The position numbers and the translations under genes are program-made. The notes beneath the pieces are model-generated. The model was not told where the DNA came from. It saw only the letters and a program-made list of their open reading frames with translations, and did not search any database. This document shows positions 36,001 to 47,149 of a stretch of 64,000 bases of DNA, one piece after another (within the stretch, counting starts at the first letter, position 1; every line of letters begins with the position of its first letter). Source of the DNA: Diphasiastrum complanatum (lineage: Eukaryota > Streptophyta > Lycopodiopsida > Lycopodiales > Lycopodiaceae); assembly GCA_029204225.1 (NCBI GenBank), contig CM055109.1, positions 23,154,422 to 23,218,421 of the forward strand. The letters are read 5' to 3'.

Positions 36001-36224
36001 GTGTGTTCAAGTCAGATTGGGGACGAGTCAGTTGGTCGAGAGTGTGGTAGACTCTATGTGTGAGCATTGTGTTTACATGATACTTTGTGACTCAAACCTG
36101 GTGGTTTAATGGTGTGCTTGAGTGTGAGTCAAGTACAGGGTAGCATGGACATGCATAACATCTTTTGGATACTCCAGACATTGCTACAAATTATTGTTTT
36201 TCACTCTTATCGCATTTGAGTTTT

Positions 36225-36780
36225 AAGGGGGAGAGTTAGAAATTAAAGGTAATCTGATATACATTTTATGTAAGCTCTAAATGTGATATTGTAATTAGTG
36301 TACAATTAATTAGATTTGTTGTATTTAGTTGTGTTCAGGACGTGACCCGTTAGGATATATTGATCGGGCATTGATCCTGTAGATGACTACTTGGGTTAGC
36401 CGGGTAGCCACACGTAGGAAGAAATTAGCCTGTACAGTGATTTTGGTTTCGTTATGCTATACTCGAGGGCATGTCTTGAGTTTGTTAGTTATTTAGGCCA
36501 TATTGGGCCTTGTTCTAGTTTGGCAGGTGGTAGGCCAATTTTAGGACAGCTGTCCTTTCATGCAGTTAGTGGCTTTACTATATGTACAATGTTTCTTCAT
36601 AATAAACTAAACTTTTGTTGTGCCATCTTCGAGAGCTTGTGAGAAGTGGCTACGGTGATTGTGTGATGTGATCTGCATACTACACTTGATTCTATCAGAA
36701 TTTCAACTACTTGGTAGTAAGTCTTCTTGCAATCTTTAAACAAAATGAATCACTCATTTCATTTTTCACAATCTGCATTA
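36225..36780 (+). mobile_element. Polypurine tract and probable 3' LTR of element C
   Basis: AAGGGGGAGAG at 36225-36235 is a good copia polypurine tract. The following GTTAGAAATT resembles the TGTTAGAAAATT start of the family-A LTR. Further in, GGCCATATTGGGCC and GGCCAATTTTAGGACA resemble motifs at 32165-32370 in the 5' LTR region. Overall similarity to the 5' LTR is weak, so the right end is not defined. Confidence 0.45.
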
Positions 36781-36789
36781 AATCTTTAC

Positions 36790-37445
36790 CCTTCATGAAT
36801 TGCTTCATATGTTTGGTGCTTTGGAGATGATCTCTGACCATGTTATCCAAACTCTTTCATCAATCTCTTGCGTCTTTTACTAGCACCACCACTTGGTGTC
36901 AGAACATTTAGTTTGCGCCTTTTTGTATTGTCTTTTAACAGGTCATCTGTTGAGACTTGATGCTTTCGCGGAAGTCCATATAACATCTTTTGAAGGCCAA
37001 TGATTAAAGATTGCAATTCTTCAAACTTTGTGACAAAAATACTTTTCGATTTGTTCTCTCTTTCGCCAATGTCTAATTTTTTTTGGCAATAATTTTAATT
37101 GCTCATTCATATTCAAGATATGAATGTTTGCACTATTTGCCAACATTTCAGCTTGGATTCTTCGAGACCCATAACTTGACATTAGCCAAGAAGTCCGTTG
37201 GCACCATCACCAATGAACCTTAACAAACTATGTACATCACAAAGTTGAGGAGAAATATCGGTCAATGGATTAAGTGGATACAAATCACCTTTCACCCATA
37301 GATCGATATTTTTCATTCCTTCTAACCTCCAACAATGCATTTCGTATGAGTTCAGGTTAACACCCCATGCAACTTTGGTTGTGGAAAACTTCTTCTCTAA
37401 CTTCACATGCAAGTGACATTTTGTTCCCATCTTGAAAATGTCCAA
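36790..37445 (-). pseudogene. Unrecognised protein-coding relic, basic C-terminus
   Basis: The minus-strand frame 37445-37182 (MDIFKMGTKCHLHVKLEKKF..., with WGVNLNSYEMHCWRLEG and PQLCDVHSLLRFIGDG) looks like real protein sequence. Further frames downstream include LQSLIIGLQKMLYGLPRKHQ and a Lys/Arg-rich stretch (KRRKLNVLTPSGGASKRRKR, near 36900) that resembles a nuclear localisation signal. Stops and frame changes break it. I do not recognise the family and give no function. It may be a captured gene piece or an old DNA-transposon protein. Confidence 0.4.
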
Positions 37446-38380
37446 GGTCCAAGAAAATCTTCGAATTTGGCTTAATGTTAGTTTGAAGTATGCATTTGAA
37501 ATGAGCTAGGCATGAGTATTGTGTCATGCCTAGGTCCTATGTGTTGTACTTTTGGGATGGCATTCAATGATAGGCTTTGTCCTACTCTAAGGTTATCCTA
37601 GTATAGTCTATGCAACAAACGTACTAAATTCTATGAAAATAGATCTTAGAGTTAGCTCTTAGCTCATGCTCACTCTATGTGGTAACCCATGGTAAAGGTG
37701 CCATGTAGGATGGATTAGCATTACACTAATTATGATTAAGAAACATGTTTAGGCAAGGAAGAGGCTCTTTTTGAGTTCAAAAAAGGCCCTAATGGAAGCA
37801 AAAAAGTTGTCCGTGTCATGAAAAAAATGAAGGTAAAGATACATGTGTTGTTACATTATTTTTTAGTTATTTCTAACAATTTTTTGTAATGCTCATATTG
37901 TTATGAAATTTTATTCTTATATTGATATCAGGGTTTATCTAAGCTTGAACATCCCAACTCCAAGGCAAAAACTCCAAGGCCCTAAAACGTTCAGATCCAA
38001 GCTTAAAATGTATAAATGTATGATGGGATCTCCATCCAAACATGAAGAAAAATTGAGTTTTTCCACTTCTATCAACATTGTCTTTGGGTGGCGAGTTATA
38101 GCTATTGGATGTGAGTGATTTTATGCATTAATTACTTGCTTTGAAAGGTACTGAAGTTGATTACAGGTCGGAGAAGCTTGCTGCACTTTTCTTTAGTGTA
38201 TTTGATCAAATCTATGTGCCTATTGTAAAGTTAAATGCCAAATTAGCTAGTTTTGGTAACTAGTCTTGATTCTAGCTCATAGTTTGGATCTAGATCTTTG
38301 ATTTATGCATTCTCCATCACTTTTAGGATTGATTGGGATTCATTTTGCTGTAAAATTTTGTCAACATTAACTCTCCTTCG
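37446..38380. other. Intergenic, holds dispersed repeat copy 2
   Basis: No recognisable gene. The part at 38050-38330 is related to 4230-4480 (listed separately). Confidence 0.4.
38050..38330 (+). repeat. Dispersed repeat, copy 2 (matches 4230-4480)
   Basis: It has the same motif order as copy 1: TTGAGTTTTTC, GGCGAGTTATAGC, GAAAGGTACTGAAG, GCTGCAC and TGTTTGATCAAATCTATGTGCC is approximated by TATTTGATCAAATC. It lies just upstream of a copia fragment, as an LTR or leader might. Confidence 0.5.
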
Positions 38381-38424
38381 ATGAACTTGTTGGGCTGCTT
38401 CTTCAAGGGGAGCAAACGAGGCAA

Positions 38425-39185
38425 AATTTTGTGGGTGACACTCAACAAGATCAAGCTTTCTTCACGAAAGACCAGGGCAAAGGCAAGTCAAAAAGAAAGG
38501 GGAAGCCTCCTTCCAAGGATGAGAAAAAGACCATTGGAGGTCAAAATGTCAACACTCAAAAGAAGAAAGAAAAGTGCCATTATTGCAAGAAGTATGGGCA
38601 CTTCATCAAGGATTGTAACAAGAAGCTTGCGAAAGAGGAGAGTAAAGGAATTGATACTAGTGCTTCACTTGCTACTTTGGAGCAAGAGCTTGAAGCTAGT
38701 GAAGATGTCTTTAACCAAGACTATGCTTTTGTGTCTAATATTGCTTCTACTATTACTTCTACATCTATGAGGAATTCAGGTTCCGTTTTGCAAGTTGCTG
38801 ATTTTCAGCCCACTGAATGGGTAACTGATAGTGGTGCTACTCGTCATATGACTTCTCACAAAGAAGCATTCACTAAATTAGTGAAAGTGCAAAAGGGAAG
38901 CAAGGTACAATGTGCGGATAATGCAACTTATTCTATTCATGGAATTGGAATTGTAGCCATCATTCTGCCTAATGGTGAAGAAAAGCACATTAAGAATGTG
39001 CTTTATGTTCTAGAAATCAAGAAGAATCTTCTTTAGGTTTCAACTATGTTGAAGCAAGGACTAGTTAAGTTCAAAGAAGATAAGTGTCTTGTCAAGGATC
39101 CTAAAAGATCTCTTTCGGGAACAATGCATGATGGCTTATTTATGATAGATACTCTTGGACTTTGCAACATTGAACGGACCAGACC
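38425..39185 (+). pseudogene. Ty1/copia nucleocapsid and protease fragment
   Basis: The 201-codon frame from 38431 starts with a Lys-rich run and carries an intact zinc knuckle (CHYCKKYGHFIKDC). The protease start follows with the catalytic motif kept (WVTDSGATRHMTS), then the protease body (ILPNGEEKHIKNVLYVL). A stop at 39034 is followed in frame by MLKQGLVKFKEDK and, to about 39175, MHDGLFMIDTLG. Capsid, integrase and reverse transcriptase are absent, so it is a fragment. It is distinct in sequence from families A and B. Upstream and downstream breakpoints are abrupt. Confidence 0.8.
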
Positions 39186-39206
39186 TTCATGCTGGGCTTG
39201 ACTTTC

Positions 39207-39494
39207 TCAAGGAAAGACTGCCACGTTGTGAGATGGTGGATTAATAGAATCAGTAACTAAGTGCTTGCTTGATTTCGAACCAGTGTGGATTTCTGGTGAA
39301 GGAGAGTAGTATACTGCTCTAGGATTTAAGAGACACAACGACGAGGACGATGTCGTACAAAATTCAGCAGCTTGTGTCAAACCTAGAGTCACCTTGTGGT
39401 ACACAGTTTTAACCTTGATGTGGGAAGATGAACTCATACAAATTTTGGTGTAATAAGTTACAGCAGGAGGAACTAAAGAAGATGAACTTTCCAT
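39207..39494 (-). CDS. Hypothetical small ORF, Ser-rich, 95 codons
   Basis: An open frame starts ATG at 39494 (MESSSSLVPPAVTYYTKICM) and stops at 39207. It is rich in Ser, Thr and Val, with no transmembrane segment, signal peptide or motif I recognise. The opposite strand is also nearly open (one stop in about 60 codons), so either strand may be the remnant. It abuts the copia fragment ending near 39185. It may be a gene piece or chance. Confidence 0.2.
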   Translation of the reverse strand: MESSSSLVPPAVTYYTKICMSSSSHIKVKTVYHKVTLGLTQAAEFCTTSSSSLCLLNPRAVYYSPSPEIHTGSKSSKHLVTDSINPPSHNVAVFP

Positions 39495-40680
39495 TGCTAA
39501 ACCAAAATGAAAAAGTACTACGATGTAAAAATTAAAACAACTACAATTTTACTTTTAGTCACGCGACTTGATTAAATAAGTCAACAAAAAACAAAAAGAA
39601 ACTGAAGACTTAATTCTATGTTGAGCATGGGTTTAAAGAAATGCAAGTATGCTAGTTTGAATAGATTATGATAACCAAAAAACAATAGAGCAAACAAAAC
39701 CATTCGAAGACCTAAGCACGAAATGTTTCTAGACTGGCAACCACATCTTTAAGTACTTAGACAAAGAGTTCGGGCAAAAGCTAGGTCCTAGAGACTTTTG
39801 ATTTTAGGGTTACTTTAAAAGTTTTGCTCACATTATGGTCTAGGTGAAATTTTGGTAAGGTCGTTGTCCTTAATTAGTTTGCAGCATTTAAGGCAAAGAT
39901 ACGAGAGAGTGAAATTACCTAAACCTTGTCAAATTAACCCATCATGTAATACGTTTAAGAATCTTAAAATTTTAAACTAACGTTTGTAGTTTTGCTTAAT
40001 ATTTTAGCGTAGAAAATAAAACTAACGTGTAAAATTAAAACTTACGTTCATTTTTGGTTTACTGCCAAGGTCAAACACAACACAATTATGTTTCTAGTTT
40101 CTTAAGCAACCCCAAACAAAGAAGAACATGAATTTTGTAAGTCAACGTTGAAATTGAATCCTTGTTCACAGTGCACAGTTGAAAACAACACAAAATTTTC
40201 TTTAAGTTTCCTTTTTATTTCGCCCCATTCCGAGCTAAAACAAAACCGTTATTAAAGTTCCAAATAGATTCAACTTCGATGACGAGCATGGAAGGAAAAG
40301 CCACAATTCAGACTTAAAGGACATCATTCACCCTTTTCCGTCAAACTCAATACATTAAATATGAGACCCACCCGGTTCCCATACAGTATTTAAGGAGCAC
40401 TTACATGGCATAACTCATCTTTGCCTGTTCATTTGCTTTTCTTGCACTCTCTGGCTCTTGGTTTTAGCTAAGCGACTGGTCTATTAGACAAAGCATAAAC
40501 TTCCAAAGATTGCTAATATTAGGACCGGCTCCCGGAAGCTGACATCTCAAGTTTCATATAAGTTAACCATATTTTACAACTTTCCAATTTAGCTTTAATT
40601 TCTTGAAGTTGTGTTGTGGGGCCCAAGCCATGCTCAGCATAGCTTTATTTTGTTCTTTGGCTAAGCAACATGTTCTCCCC
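39495..40680. other. Intergenic, nothing recognised
   Basis: AT-rich sequence without a coding frame that I can support. The last 50 bases run into the palindrome array. Confidence 0.4.
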
Positions 40681-41134
40681 ACTTGTGTTGAGCATAGGTC
40701 GGGAGCGGACCTATGCTCAACATAGGTCCTCTTTGAACTTATGCTCGGCTCTCGACTTATGTTGAGCATAAGTCTGCTCTCGACCTATGCTAAGCATAGG
40801 TCCTCTTTCAACTTATGTTCATCATAGGTCGAGAGTGGACCTATGCCTTTGAGAGCGGAAACCTATGCTCAACATAGGTCTTCTTTGAACTTATGCTCAG
40901 CATAGGTCGAGAGTGGACCTATGCTAAGCATAGGTCAGCTCCCGACTTATGTTGAGCATAAGTCGAGAGTGGAAACCTATGTTCAACATAGGTCTGCTCT
41001 CGACTTACGTACAACATAAGTCGAGAGCAGACCTATGCTCAACATAGGTCGAGAGTGGACCTATGTTGAGGTCGGCTCCCGACTTATGCTGAGCATAATT
41101 CAAGAGCGGACCTATGCTGATCATAGGTTTTCAC
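40681..41134. repeat. Array of short palindromes, ACCTATG...CATAGGT type
   Basis: About 15 units of a 19-21 bp imperfect palindrome, such as ACCTATGCTCAACATAGGT, are separated by 5-10 bp spacers (GAGAGCGG, GGCTCCC, TCTTTGA). Two stem versions alternate: ACCTATG pairs with CATAGGT and ACTTATG pairs with CATAAGT, so arms change together in most units. A few units mix them with G-T pairing. The ORF through it on the minus strand (40769-40563) is an artefact of the array. Confidence 0.92.
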
Positions 41135-41975
41135 TCTCAACTGAGGACCTATACCATTGAGGAAGCCAAGCTCCTTGCTTGGGATCATAATATAGACCAG
41201 GATTACAAGCTCAAGATGACCGTTATTCAACGAGTCAGAATTTATCACAGAGAGTACCTGAGGCTTCACAAAAAAGGAGACAAAACAAATATAAAATTAA
41301 AATATCTTTGTGCACAGGAGATAGGGCTTCCATTTGATGAGAAAAATCCAGCCTCCTCACTTACGAATTATAAAAAAAAAAATTCAGTTCGCCTTTCAAA
41401 AAGGGCAGTTAATTTTTGTTCTTAGGAATTTTTTTGTTATTTCATTTTCTTAAATTAAATTACATTCCTTTAACAATTGATTTTTTGTTTTAGATTTGGG
41501 ACCTTGTCGATAAAATTTATGACAAGTGGGATAGATTTGAGATTAAGGGACAATTTTCAAAAGGGTCGTCCTCCCAAAAGAAAAAATCCACACAATCCAC
41601 TCTTGTCCCCATCCTCCACGATATGGGAATATCGGAGTAGAAGAATATGCAAGGCATTCCATCAAAGGATGTGGTTGTGAGTGTCATGTCGAGAGTTGCC
41701 GACAGACACCTCAGCCTTACTAAGATGGGAAAAGAATTTCAAAGGTAATTATGATTTTCTAAAACAAGATTATTATTTTTAACTCAATTGCAAAAAGTTG
41801 GATCTAATTATTGTTTTTATTTAGACACAAGCTTTTCGTGAAAGTGCAAGAGGCCATGGTAAAGAGCTTGAATTGCAAGGATTGGGAGGAATGTCAATGG
41901 CTGTACCCAAACAACTCAAAAGATGAAGAGTTGCAAAGATTTCTTATTTTATTTAGAGATATAGTAAGCTTTTTG
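41135..41975 (+). pseudogene. Unrecognised spliced-gene-like coding sequence, truncated by an LTR
   Basis: Three exon-like pieces are seen. The first (about 41135-41405) reads TYTIEEAKLLAWDHNIDQDY and HREYLRLHKKGD. The second starts after TTTTGTTTTAG near 41494 (IWDLVDKIYDKWDRFEIKGQ), has one stop (about 41637), continues KDVVVSVMSRVADRHLSLTK and ends at a donor-like AAAG|GTAATT near 41743. The third starts after TTTATTTAG near 41824 (HKLFVKVQEAMVKSLNCKDW) and ends near 41970. The fit of frames to splice signals suggests a real former gene. At 41983 the truncated LTR of element B begins. I do not recognise the protein; a DNA-transposon origin is possible. Confidence 0.4.
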
Positions 41976-41982
41976 ACATACA

Positions 41983-42434
41983 CCAAAATCTCAATATTCA
42001 CAATATGGCAAAACATGCCCAGCTTTCCCTACATGAGAGGGACTCGAATTCCTACAGTGGAGTTGCATGGAAAGTCCACTTAACTGAACTAATTCACCTA
42101 CCAGAGATCCACATGTGTAACTGCATGCATGTATGGTGCATGTACTGCATGTCAACTCATAAAATTGCCTAGACATGTGTAGATCACAGAAACTACTTTG
42201 CATGTTGCATGCACTGATTGCATGTGGCTTGCATGCATATAGTAAGACTTTGCATGCTATCTAAATATCTGCATATCATCATAATTGAACCTATCTAACT
42301 CAAATTCGAGCTACACTACAAGGATATGTGCTCAATTCACATTCCTTATATGTACAACATGAAATCTAGTGGAAATTATCATGGACATGACCCCAAACTT
42401 GAGATAGGAAGATAATATTTTAATAATCTTCACA
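41983..42434 (-). mobile_element. 3' LTR of copia element B, truncated
   Basis: The segment aligns with 47440-47891 of the 5' LTR, with roughly 18-20 differences over 450 bp by eye, mostly transitions. It keeps the outer part (minus-strand start TGTGAAGATTATT, next to the tract AAGGAGGAG in the element) but lacks the last 280 bp, replaced by the exon-like sequence ending at 41975. It carries the same dense TGCATG motifs as the 5' LTR. Confidence 0.85.
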
Positions 42435-42439
42435 CTCCT

Positions 42440-43942
42440 CCTTAAAATTTATGTCCATATCAACATAGATTTTGAAATTAGGCCAAGGTTAGACCTCATC
42501 TTCATAAAGACATTCTTGAGTAGAGGCTTGGTGAGAAGATCTGCAACACAATCTGGAGATGAAACATGCTCCAATGAGATCTCTCTTCCAATGACTTTTT
42601 CTCTTACAAAATGATGAGCCAGTTCAATATGCTTGCTCCTTGCATGAAAGACTGGATTATTTGCAAGAGCCTGAGCAGAAATGTTATTATTCTTGATAAT
42701 TGGTAAATCTTTATCTGCATATCACTTAAGCTCCAAAAGTAGCCTTTTGATCCATAAAACCTCCTTTGTTGTGGTTGTAAGAGATTTGTATTTAGCTTCA
42801 CAAGATGATAAGGAAATAGTTGCTTGTTTTTTGACAACCAAGAAACCAAATTTCCTCCAAGAAATATAGTGTAAGCACTTGTCAATTTTCTATTTAACCT
42901 GTCTCCTGCAAAATCTGAATCTGAAAAAGCAATCAAAGTCAGAGCTTCTCCCTCATAGTATAGTCCATAATCCAAGGTAGAAGATATATACCTCAAGACT
43001 CTTTTAGCCAACTTCCAATGATATAACTTTGGATCCTGCATGTGTTGACTTAGCTTATGAACACAAAAGCTTAGATCAGGCCTAGACTGCTAACAAAATA
43101 ACTGAGCCAATAAGACTCCTATAAGGAGTGATGTCCTCAAAGGATTTTTCATCATCTTTAATAGGAACTTTTACAGCGTGCTCCATAGGTGTATCTATGC
43201 CTTTACAGTTCTCCATATGAAATTTCTTGAGCATGGAAAGTGCATATTTACTTTGGCTTATAAATGCATGACCTTTTCAAAAATCTATTTTAAGGCCTAG
43301 AATATAGTGAAAAACTCCTAAGTCCTACATCTTAAACTCAGTACCAAGTGCATGCTTTGTTTCTTCAACTAACTTCTCACTGTTTCCACAAAGAATGATA
43401 TCATATACATAGATGAGAAGAATAATTACAAAGTTATCTACAAACTTATAATACAGAGAAGGGTCACATTCACTTAGACAAAATCCGAGTGATATGAGAT
43501 AGGAATTGAGCCTTGCATACCAAGACCTTGGTGCCTATTTCAGTCCATACAGACTTTTGAACAAAAGACAAACTTTTGATTCATCACCTTCCTTCACAAA
43601 ACCTGGAGGCTGCTCCATATAAATCTCCTCCTCAAGGTAACCATTGAGAAATGCATTAGAAACATCAAACTAGAACATACTCCATTTGTGAAAACATGCA
43701 AGAGAGATGAGTATTCGAATTGTTACCATCTTTGCAACTGGTGCAAAGGTATCTTCATAATCAAGATCTTTAATCTGAGAGTAGCCTTTAGCACAAAGTC
43801 TAGCTTTATACTTATTGATAGATCTATCATGATTATACTTGATTCTGAATACCCACTTACATTTGATCACATGCATGTTGTTTGGTGGCTCCACAAGGTC
43901 CCATGTGTTATTTGACATCAAGGCTTCAAATTCTTGGGTCAT
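42440..43942 (-). pseudogene. Copia element B: reverse transcriptase and RNase H
   Basis: The frame 43942-43670 opens reverse transcriptase (WVFRIKYNHDRSINKYKARL, FAPVAKMVTIRILISLA). Recognisable sequence continues in changing frames with several stops. At about 43400 the catalytic motif reads YVYDII instead of YVDDI, so the first active-site Asp is lost. RNase H follows (43041-42604: FSDSDFAGD, GGNLVSWLSK), then a frameshift near 42855 and a tail (HARSKHIELAHHFVREK, LLTKPL) running to about 42450, just before the polypurine tract and 3' LTR. Apart from point damage the region is full length. It was part of one gag-pol reading frame. Confidence 0.88.
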
Positions 43943-45231
43943 TGCTTCAACCCACTCCTTGGATTGAAAAGCTTCTTGGACATCCTTGCATGATAGGAAG
44001 TTTCATCTTCCACTTGCCTTCTTTCTTCATCATATGTGAGCCTCCTTGGCTCAGATCTTGCTCGTGTAGATCTCCTTGGTGTGATAGCTTGAATCTGCTC
44101 CTCCTCAAGCCTCGGCCTCACCTCTTCTTGAACAACATCAAGATTGATGATTGATCTTGCATGAGTCTCTTTGATCTGAACATCATCCAAGTTAAATTTT
44201 TGACCTTCATGGAAGATCACATCTCTACTAAAAACATTTTTGGCAGTAGAGGGCAAATAAATCTTGTATGCTTTTTTAGTAGATGCATAACCTACAAAAA
44301 TTCCTTTTACTGCACTAGGATCTTCCTTCTTCCTAGTTTCTATAGGTACATGCACAAAGCATGCACAGCCAAAAATCCTAAGATGATCTACCTTAGGCTT
44401 TTTCTTATACAACATCTCAAATGGTGTCTTCCCTCCTATTGCAAGATTTGGAAGCCTATTACAAAGATAGTTTGCACATGCAATTGCCTCTCCCCAAAAT
44501 TCTTTAGGCAGAGAAGCTTCCAACCTAATGGATTTTGAACATTCACACAAAGTTCTATTTTTTCTCTCAACAACTCCATTTTGCTGAGGAGTATATGAAC
44601 AAGAGAACTCTCTTTGAATAACCTCTCTCTCACAAAAGTCTTTAAACTTACTGGAAGTGTATTCCCCTCCACTATCACTTCTTAAAGCTTTTATCTTGAA
44701 AGGAAACTGCTTCTCTACATAAGCTTTAAAAGTAAGAAAAACATCATAAACCATGGCTTTTGAAGACAACATATAGATCCAAGAATGTCTTGTATAGTCA
44801 TCTACAAAAGAGACAAAGCAGTTGGCTCCTCCTTTGCTCTTAGTTGATGAGAAATGAACATCTGAGTGTACAAGTTTAAATGGTTGCTTTGTCTTGATAC
44901 TTGATCTAGGAAAAGGCCTTCTGTGTGACTTTGCCAGCACACAAGCTTCACAAGGTAGAAGCTCCTTTGACAGTGTCTTTGGTAGACCAACAACTTTTTC
45001 TTCTTTGACCATAGATTGCATGGCTTTGAAATTGGGATGACCCAATCTCTTGTGCCACAGATCCTCTTGTAGAACCTTGGTCTCATAAGCAATATCTGAA
45101 ATGTTAGCACTCTCCCTAGAATCTTGTTTGTACAACTTACCATTTCTAGATCCTCTAGCAATAACTTCATTTTCTCTTGAGATTATACACTTGTCAACTT
45201 GAAACTTGACATCCAATCCACTATCAAAAAA
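43939..45231 (-). pseudogene. Copia element B: protease C-terminus and integrase
   Basis: This 425-codon frame is the longest open retroelement frame in the window apart from the gypsy pol frame at 55.6-57.1 kb. It begins after one stop at 45230 (TAG where Gln is expected, a single C-to-T change). The integrase zinc region (LWHKRLGHPNFKAM, LLPCEACVLAKSH) is complete. The catalytic Asp, Asp and Glu lie in LVHSDVHFSS, LRSDSGGEYTS and QQNGVVERKN. The integrase C-terminal region (IRLEASLPKEFWGEAI, GCACFVHVP, FVGYASTKKAY, FSRDVIFHEG) is present, and a linker with Arg-rich TPRRSTRARSEP leads to reverse transcriptase. The integrase itself looks undamaged. Confidence 0.92.
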
Positions 45232-46403
45232 CTATCCTACACTAATGAGATTCTTAGTCAATTTAGGTACATACAGTACATCATGTAAGCAAAAAGATTT
45301 TGATGATGATGCATGTAATGGAATGCTACCTATTCCTTCAATCCTACACTCTACATCATTAGCAGTATAGATTGACCTTTTTGCACCTAGATATGGAATG
45401 AGATTAGTGAAAGAGTTCCTAGAACTAGACATGTGGGAACTAGCCCCACTATCTATCCACCAGACTTCTTCATTCTTAAAAGGAAAAGATGAAAAAATAG
45501 ACATCATTAATGAATCATCTCTTTCACTCTCTACACCCTCACACTCATCCTTATTAGTAAGGTTGGCTTGCTTAGATGGCTTCTTCTTCTTATAACAGTT
45601 TGATGCATAATGTCCTTTCTTTTCACAGAAAAAACACTTGATCTTTGACAGCTTCTTCTTGCCACTGGATGTTGCACCTTGTGAGGACTGATCCTCACCA
45701 GCTTCTTTGGCTTTGTCCTTCTTGAAGTGTTGTTGTCCTTTGCCCTTGCCTCTTGACTTGTCTCTGATGAAGAGTGCTTTGTCATCTCCACCATATTTCA
45801 ATGAAAGTCTATTGATCCTCAGCATCTTGTTCTCTTGCATGCTTTCTTCAGTAATGAGAACACCTTGCAGTGTCTCCAAGGATGGAAGATCCTCTCTAAC
45901 AGCATAAGTCTGCACAATATTGTCATACTCATCTCTAAGTCCATTTAGGACTACTTGAACAAGTTCAGTGTTCTTAAGAGCATCACTAATACCAGCTAAC
46001 TCTTGATGAAGATCCTTAACTCTCATGACATATGATGAAGCACTCTCATCTACTCTCTGGTAACTTAGAAATATTTGGTTTCTAAGTGTAAGCGATCTAG
46101 AAGTATTTTTGATTTCATAGATTGTTTTTAGAGTATCCCAAGCTTCCTTGGCAGTGGTGCATGTACTGATCTCTCTTAACACTTCATTGGTAACATTCAT
46201 TTCTATAAAATGAGGGCAATTCTGGTTCTCTTGTGGAACGCTGCAACTTCATTAGATGCAGCAGGTTCTTTTTCAGCTCCACTCACAATATCCATTACAT
46301 CCTGTAGAATCAACAATGATTCCATTCTGATCTTCCACATTGCATAATTGGAAGATGTTAATCTCTCATTGTGCTCTAAGAAATGTGAACCAGATGAAGA
46401 CAT
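45232..46403 (-). pseudogene. Copia element B: gag (capsid, nucleocapsid) and protease start
   Basis: The gag starts MSSSGSHFLEHNERL at 46403; RLTSSNYAMWKIRMESLL is the usual capsid opening. A one-base frameshift near 46205 separates it from the 322-codon frame that continues MNVTNEVLREI. Then come LTLRNQIFLSYQR, LVQVVLNGLRDEYDNIVQTY, a Lys-rich segment and an intact zinc knuckle, CFFCEKKGHYASNC. The protease begins with the catalytic motif kept (WWIDSGASSHMSS) and runs to the stop at 45230. Length and domain order are those of a complete copia gag. Confidence 0.9.
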
Positions 46404-47149
46404 TTTCTTGGTGAGAAATTCTAGTAATGATAAAAAATGGAGTTGAAAGGATGTTGCTTGCTATCTCAATCTAGGATCTAACACAGATGTTGATCCACCC
46501 TATGAAATCTAGCAACAGATGTGAGAACAAATTCTCAATACAGAAAATTAATCTATCTTGAATTTGGATCTTGCTTCAGTCACAAAAGAAGAAGCACATG
46601 CAGGCCAAATGTCTATCTCTCCCACGAGTTTCAATGTACTGATAAACTCTCTAGGAACTTACTTTCAGCTCAAACACAATAATATGTGTGAAATAAAAAG
46701 TCTAAGACCTCACAACACTCACTTCTATCCAATCCTACTTGATTGACAGTGAAAATTGATGAAAAATGGTGAAAAAGACATATGTGTGCTCACTTTGGCA
46801 TATCCCATGAGTTGAGTACCCTCTCAAACTCTCTGATTGCCTAAAACTCTTCTAAACACAAATCAAATTGATTTAGAAACAAGAGCAACACATTCTACTC
46901 TCCAATACCTATCCAACAAGCTATAGAACATCAAATTTGGATCATTCCTTGAGAAGTAGCACTCATTAATGAGGGCTGATTTCACACGTGTGAGCTCTCT
47001 GTCCGTACAGAGCTCCGTTGGATCATATCAGCCTTGATTCGATCCACTTATGATCCACAAATTGCTTGTTTCTCAGCGAGTTTTTGAGTTCCTGCAAGCA
47101 AAAACACTGATGATCTGATGTATACATCCTCACCTCTTCAAAGCATTAA
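46404..47149 (-). mobile_element. Copia element B 5' leader, non-coding
   Basis: The region between the primer site and gag on the minus strand has no ORF of its own. Part of it recurs in plus orientation at 48289-48536 (ACAAGCAATCTGTGGATCAT) and, more diverged, at 19.8-20.5 kb, marking three copies of the family. Confidence 0.75.

Noticed and set aside
40563-41134. Regularly spaced repeats that might suggest a CRISPR array
   Set aside because: The genome is eukaryotic, the spacers are short and repetitive rather than unique, and no cas-like gene exists.
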